Position numbers and translations under genes: made by a program. A stretch of DNA of 23,878 nt from an uncultured Candidatus Saccharibacteria bacterium (GTDB lineage: Bacteria; Patescibacteria; Saccharimonadia; Saccharimonadales; CAMLKC01). Below, piece by piece: positions 21,254-23,878 of the stretch (position 1 is its first letter; each line of letters begins with the position of its first letter). A model generated the notes under the pieces. It saw only the letters and a list, made by a program, of their open reading frames with translations. It was not told the DNA's origin and did not search any database. Location: assembly GCA_946480595.1 (NCBI GenBank), contig CAMLKC010000011.1:1-23878 (forward strand), written 5' to 3'.

Positions 21254-21969
21254 TATTGTCCCCCTGCTTTGTTACCTGCCCTTGCGATAATATCCCACTG
21301 ATTCACTGAACAATAGACTTCATCTCCCGCTCCTGTAGCCGGTGGTTTACATGAAGCGCTATTCGTTGTCAGTTGCGCCTGGTCATTCGTTCCAATCACC
21401 ATAGTAATTGCATAGAGTGCCTGATTGGTTGTCGTATCACTGGATGTCTTGGTGATAGTAAACGTATGGAGCACGAGGTCACGGTCGCCCGTTGAGAGTA
21501 GTTCGCTCGCCCGGGCCTTGGGGACAGCCAGGTTGACATCGGAGCAAAGTGAGCCACCCGCATCTTCAACCTTTGCAAAGCGAACCGGTGTATTGTTGTC
21601 GTACTTATTGTAAATTACTGGTGCGCCATTTCCTCCCGCCAGAGCCTTGCCGTAATTCCAGGCGTAGCTATAGTTACCAAGACAAAGACGGCCGCCACCA
21701 TCACGCACAACGTAGCGCGAGGTCTGGGTCGTCGGAGAATTATCCGCTTTTGGAGTAACGTCAAATGGGACGCTCGAGGCGATACTTCGTTGCAATTCGG
21801 ACGACACAGAGCGCCCCGCCTGATTAACCTGCCGAAGAGTGATGCCTTTGTTGTAAATATTGCTTATTTGAATGGTTGTCATAGCGATTGCAACAAGCAA
21901 GATCGAAATAAATGTCATTGCCAACATTAACTCAATGAGAGTAAAGCCTGATTTATTGCTGTGGTTCAT
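21253..21969 (-). CDS. type IV prepilin-like protein (PilW/GspJ-like)
   Basis: 238 residues with a classical class III signal, KSG/FTLIELMLAMTFISILL: cleavage after Gly8, Phe+1 and Glu+5. The long hydrophobic helix is followed by an extracellular domain with cysteines near residues 97, 144, 210 and 223. Size and order in the cluster suggest a minor pilin. The start overlaps the upstream gene by 17 nt and the end overlaps the PilX-like gene by 1 nt, indicating translational coupling. Confidence 0.85.
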   Translation of the reverse strand: MNHSNKSGFTLIELMLAMTFISILLVAIAMTTIQISNIYNKGITLRQVNQAGRSVSSELQRSIASSVPFDVTPKADNSPTTQTSRYVVRDGGGRLCLGNYSYAWNYGKALAGGNGAPVIYNKYDNNTPVRFAKVEDAGGSLCSDVNLAVPKARASELLSTGDRDLVLHTFTITKTSSDTTTNQALYAITMVIGTNDQAQLTTNSASCKPPATGAGDEVYCSVNQWDIIARAGNKAGGQ

Positions 21970-22585
21970 ACAACCTCACAATCGTTCCTAGGGTTATAGG
22001 CGCTGAACTGCCTGGACTCTCCCAACAGGCACGAATGTGGAAATCGACGAATCCTGTGCCGTTTGTCGTTGCCGACGGTACGGCCTCAACCCATATGCCG
22101 TACGCCTGGTTAATACTTGAGTCACTGTTATATACAACCTGCGAGAAGGGCGGTAGTGATGCGCTCGGGGGCGGAACCATAACCGGAGCGCCGTTGGACA
22201 CAGTGGCTGTACGTGCATTAAGAATAAAGGGGCGCTGCCCAGGCACGGTCGACGGACAAACCACACCAGCAGTCTGGCCAAAGTCTGATGCACCATCAGC
22301 CCCCTTGCCTGTCGCCTTGCTTGTCATTTTTACCCATTCTGCAGCAGTCCCGGTTGGCGCAGCTCCGTTATTTTGAAAAGCCGCAACATACGCCTTGTGA
22401 ATATAACGGATCGCCTCCGCCTGGGCGTCAATCTGCCCGCGCACGAGCGTGATTTCAAGGGAGCGTTCCGCAGTGGCCGTTCCTTGGTTCATAATCGCCA
22501 TACTTCCTACGGCCACCATTGCGAATATTACTATTGCAAAGAGGACTTCGACAAGCGTGTCGCCGCTTTCTCGCCGCGTGCGCAT
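21953..22585 (-). CDS. type IV prepilin-like protein (PilV/GspI-like)
   Basis: 210 residues from ATG 22585 (TAATG overlap with the upstream stop); a second ATG at 22597 would add four residues. The leader ends RRESG, followed by DTLVEVLFAIVIFAMVAVGS, a pilin helix with Glu at +5 but Asp rather than Phe at +1. The extracellular part is rich in Ala, Ser and Pro, with a PPPSASLPPF stretch and two cysteines. It is probably a minor pilin that helps start fibre assembly. Confidence 0.82.
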   Translation of the reverse strand: MRTRRESGDTLVEVLFAIVIFAMVAVGSMAIMNQGTATAERSLEITLVRGQIDAQAEAIRYIHKAYVAAFQNNGAAPTGTAAEWVKMTSKATGKGADGASDFGQTAGVVCPSTVPGQRPFILNARTATVSNGAPVMVPPPSASLPPFSQVVYNSDSSINQAYGIWVEAVPSATTNGTGFVDFHIRACWESPGSSAPITLGTIVRLYEPQQ

Positions 22586-23334
22586 TAGTTGTCGCATACG
22601 CTTTCGCTTTCCGTTGGTACTTGTATTGCACTTTGGCTTGAGGCGAACGGCTCAATTCTGATTTCCATACGCTTACCAACAAACGACCCTACGTCAGCAT
22701 TCACACAGAGGTCGCGCCGTACGCTCAGGTTTGCAGCGTCAATCATGCTATCCGGGTTTGTCTGGACACCCTCTTTTGTAAACGTAAGTGTGGCGCCGCT
22801 CAGTGGTGAACGAATAATCAAAATAGACATCGGCATTGGCGTGCTAGTTTTTGGCTTTACCACCTGAGCACCCCAATTCACAGACTGGTCATCCCTATCA
22901 ATCGGCGCAACACCCATCTTATAGTTAGCGGCTATTTCGGCGACATCACTTGTTTGTGCCACCGCACCGGGGTTTTTGTATCCTACAACCACCGACGAGC
23001 TTAAACTTGTCCCCGTAGCATCAATCGTTACTAGGCGTCCAAGCACGACACAGTCGCTCGTGCCACGTGCTTCGCCCGCAGAAGCGTTTTGTACCTGTGA
23101 GACATTACCATTACTATCACAAGTCCACGCCTTGTCGCGGTCGTTCGTAACGTTAATAGTCTTATTGTACTGCTGTTGAATGTATGACTGCAGTGAGCCG
23201 ACGCTGTCTCTGTACCGCTGCTGTCCGATGGCAACACCCGACCCAACCAAAATCGCGGCCGCTAGCATCCCCGTTATCGCGAGAAAGAGCATGACTTCGA
23301 TAATAGTAAAACCGGTTTGTGTCTTAGCGCCCAT
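22585..23334 (-). CDS. type IV prepilin-like protein (GspH/FimT-like)
   Basis: 249 residues with the prepilin signal MGAKTQTG/FTIIEVMLFLAI: cleavage after Gly8, Phe+1, Glu+5. The C-terminal domain has four cysteines (two near residues 68 and 95, two near 212 and 247). It is the first gene of the four-pilin operon. A TGC-TATAAT promoter lies 9 nt upstream of the ATG, giving an almost leaderless message; no ribosome-binding site is seen. Confidence 0.85.
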   Translation of the reverse strand: MGAKTQTGFTIIEVMLFLAITGMLAAAILVGSGVAIGQQRYRDSVGSLQSYIQQQYNKTINVTNDRDKAWTCDSNGNVSQVQNASAGEARGTSDCVVLGRLVTIDATGTSLSSSVVVGYKNPGAVAQTSDVAEIAANYKMGVAPIDRDDQSVNWGAQVVKPKTSTPMPMSILIIRSPLSGATLTFTKEGVQTNPDSMIDAANLSVRRDLCVNADVGSFVGKRMEIRIEPFASSQSAIQVPTESESVCDN

Positions 23335-23342
23335 TTGGGCTC

Positions 23343-23351
23343 ATTATAGCA
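23343..23351 (-). promoter_or_regulatory. prepilin operon promoter, extended -10
   Basis: Minus-strand TGC then TATAAT (23348-23343). The predicted start at about 23336 is 2 nt from the ATG. No good -35 box. Confidence 0.6.
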
Positions 23352-23384
23352 TAAGTGGTTTGGCGCAAATAGCCTACGAAGCGA

Positions 23385-23878
23385 CTAGAAGTAGATCGAG
23401 AAATACCACGCCAGAATGCTCGTCCCCCACCACGCGGCAACTAGCGCACCTAAAATAAGCAGCGGCCCGAACGGAACGCGGGTTTTTCTGGTTAGCTTGC
23501 CGCTCATCATACCAGGTATAACGATAAGGCAGCCTATGAGATTGGCCGCAAAAAGCGCGATAAACGCTAGCTTCCAGTCCCCCAGCAGTAGCCCCAAGGC
23601 AAGACCCAACTTCACATCACCAAAGCCTATCCACTGGCCTTTTGAAATGATCCAGAGAATAAGATAGAGACCGCTGAGTAGAAAGATTGCGATAGCAAGG
23701 TTGATGAGTGAGTTAACAGGGTCTAACGAGCTAAAAACATTAAAAGCTGCCGCGACCGCTGCGACCGCGATAAGTGGGAACATTGCCCGGTTGGGCAAAA
23801 TTGACCACTTGAGGTCGTAAGCAAACAAAATTGCCAGTAGTACACCAGAAACCAGCCAGAGAATAAAGTAGGCCATCT
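23385..23878 (-). CDS. pilD: prepilin peptidase (partial, 5' end outside window)
   Basis: The C-terminal part of an A24 aspartic prepilin peptidase, which cuts the Gly/Phe junction of prepilins. About 164 residues are visible, with membrane segments and the two catalytic aspartates in AYDLKWSILPN (near residue 21 of the visible part) and GFGDVKLGLALGLLLGDW (near 87). The frame continues past the right edge of the window, so the N-terminal part (often with a CxxC zinc domain and methyltransferase activity) is not seen. It lies 50 nt upstream of the prepilin operon that supplies its substrates. Confidence 0.9.
   Translation of the reverse strand, partial: MAYFILWLVSGVLLAILFAYDLKWSILPNRAMFPLIAVAAVAAAFNVFSSLDPVNSLINLAIAIFLLSGLYLILWIISKGQWIGFGDVKLGLALGLLLGDWKLAFIALFAANLIGCLIVIPGMMSGKLTRKTRVPFGPLLILGALVAAWWGTSILAWYFSIYF

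Overview
The window looks like a chromosomal segment of a Candidatus Saccharibacteria (TM7, Candidate Phyla Radiation) bacterium. This is inferred from protein style, compact gene packing, single-copy housekeeping genes and a Gram-positive-like set of envelope and type IV pilus genes. TGA is used as an ordinary stop (comM ends in TGA), which argues against the recoded Gracilibacteria and Absconditabacteria. No phage, insertion sequence or CRISPR array is visible.

Layout. Bases 1-1054 are AT-rich and hold no convincing gene. They are followed by a strong promoter and terminator bounding a roughly 100-nt unknown transcript, then a tmRNA gene on the minus strand (1250-1652). Divergent from it lies comM, followed by the infC-rpmI-rplT operon, where infC appears to start at AUC. 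RNase P RNA converges on this operon and shares its terminator. From 4.7 to 12 kb most genes are on the minus strand: a Nudix-RNase HI fusion, tRNA-Pro preceded by a highly structured leader RNA, a site-2-protease-like peptidase, a winged-helix-Nudix protein, a metallo-beta-lactamase-fold protein, a winged-helix/nucleotidyltransferase-like protein, miaA, an alkyltransferase-like protein and thrS. The plus-strand rpmB (7477-7701) sits among them. thrS has a T-box-like attenuator leader.

From 12.3 to 20 kb lie tRNA-Val, a small 40-codon leaderless gene, nrdR overlapping tail to tail with a membrane glycosyltransferase gene, tRNA-Gly/Thr/Asp, an envelope and oxidative-stress operon (PH-domain protein, SurA/PrsA-like foldase, superoxide dismutase, DoxX-like protein), tRNA-Arg, ndk and a Xer-type recombinase. 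The right end (20.05-23.88 kb) is a type IV pilus operon with four prepilin-like proteins. The downstream part of a prepilin peptidase gene, running off the window, lies just upstream of it. Together with ComM these are parts expected of a DNA-uptake or surface-attachment apparatus.

The most interesting signals are in RNA and regulation: a 145-nt multi-branched RNA ending 11 nt upstream of tRNA-Pro; a thrS T-box whose UGGA bulge matches the U73-CCA end of the tRNA-Thr encoded in the same window; a tmRNA with an atypical T-loop and a 27-residue tag; and a recurring TGC-extended -10 element placed 6-9 nt upstream of ATG, suggesting leaderless mRNAs.
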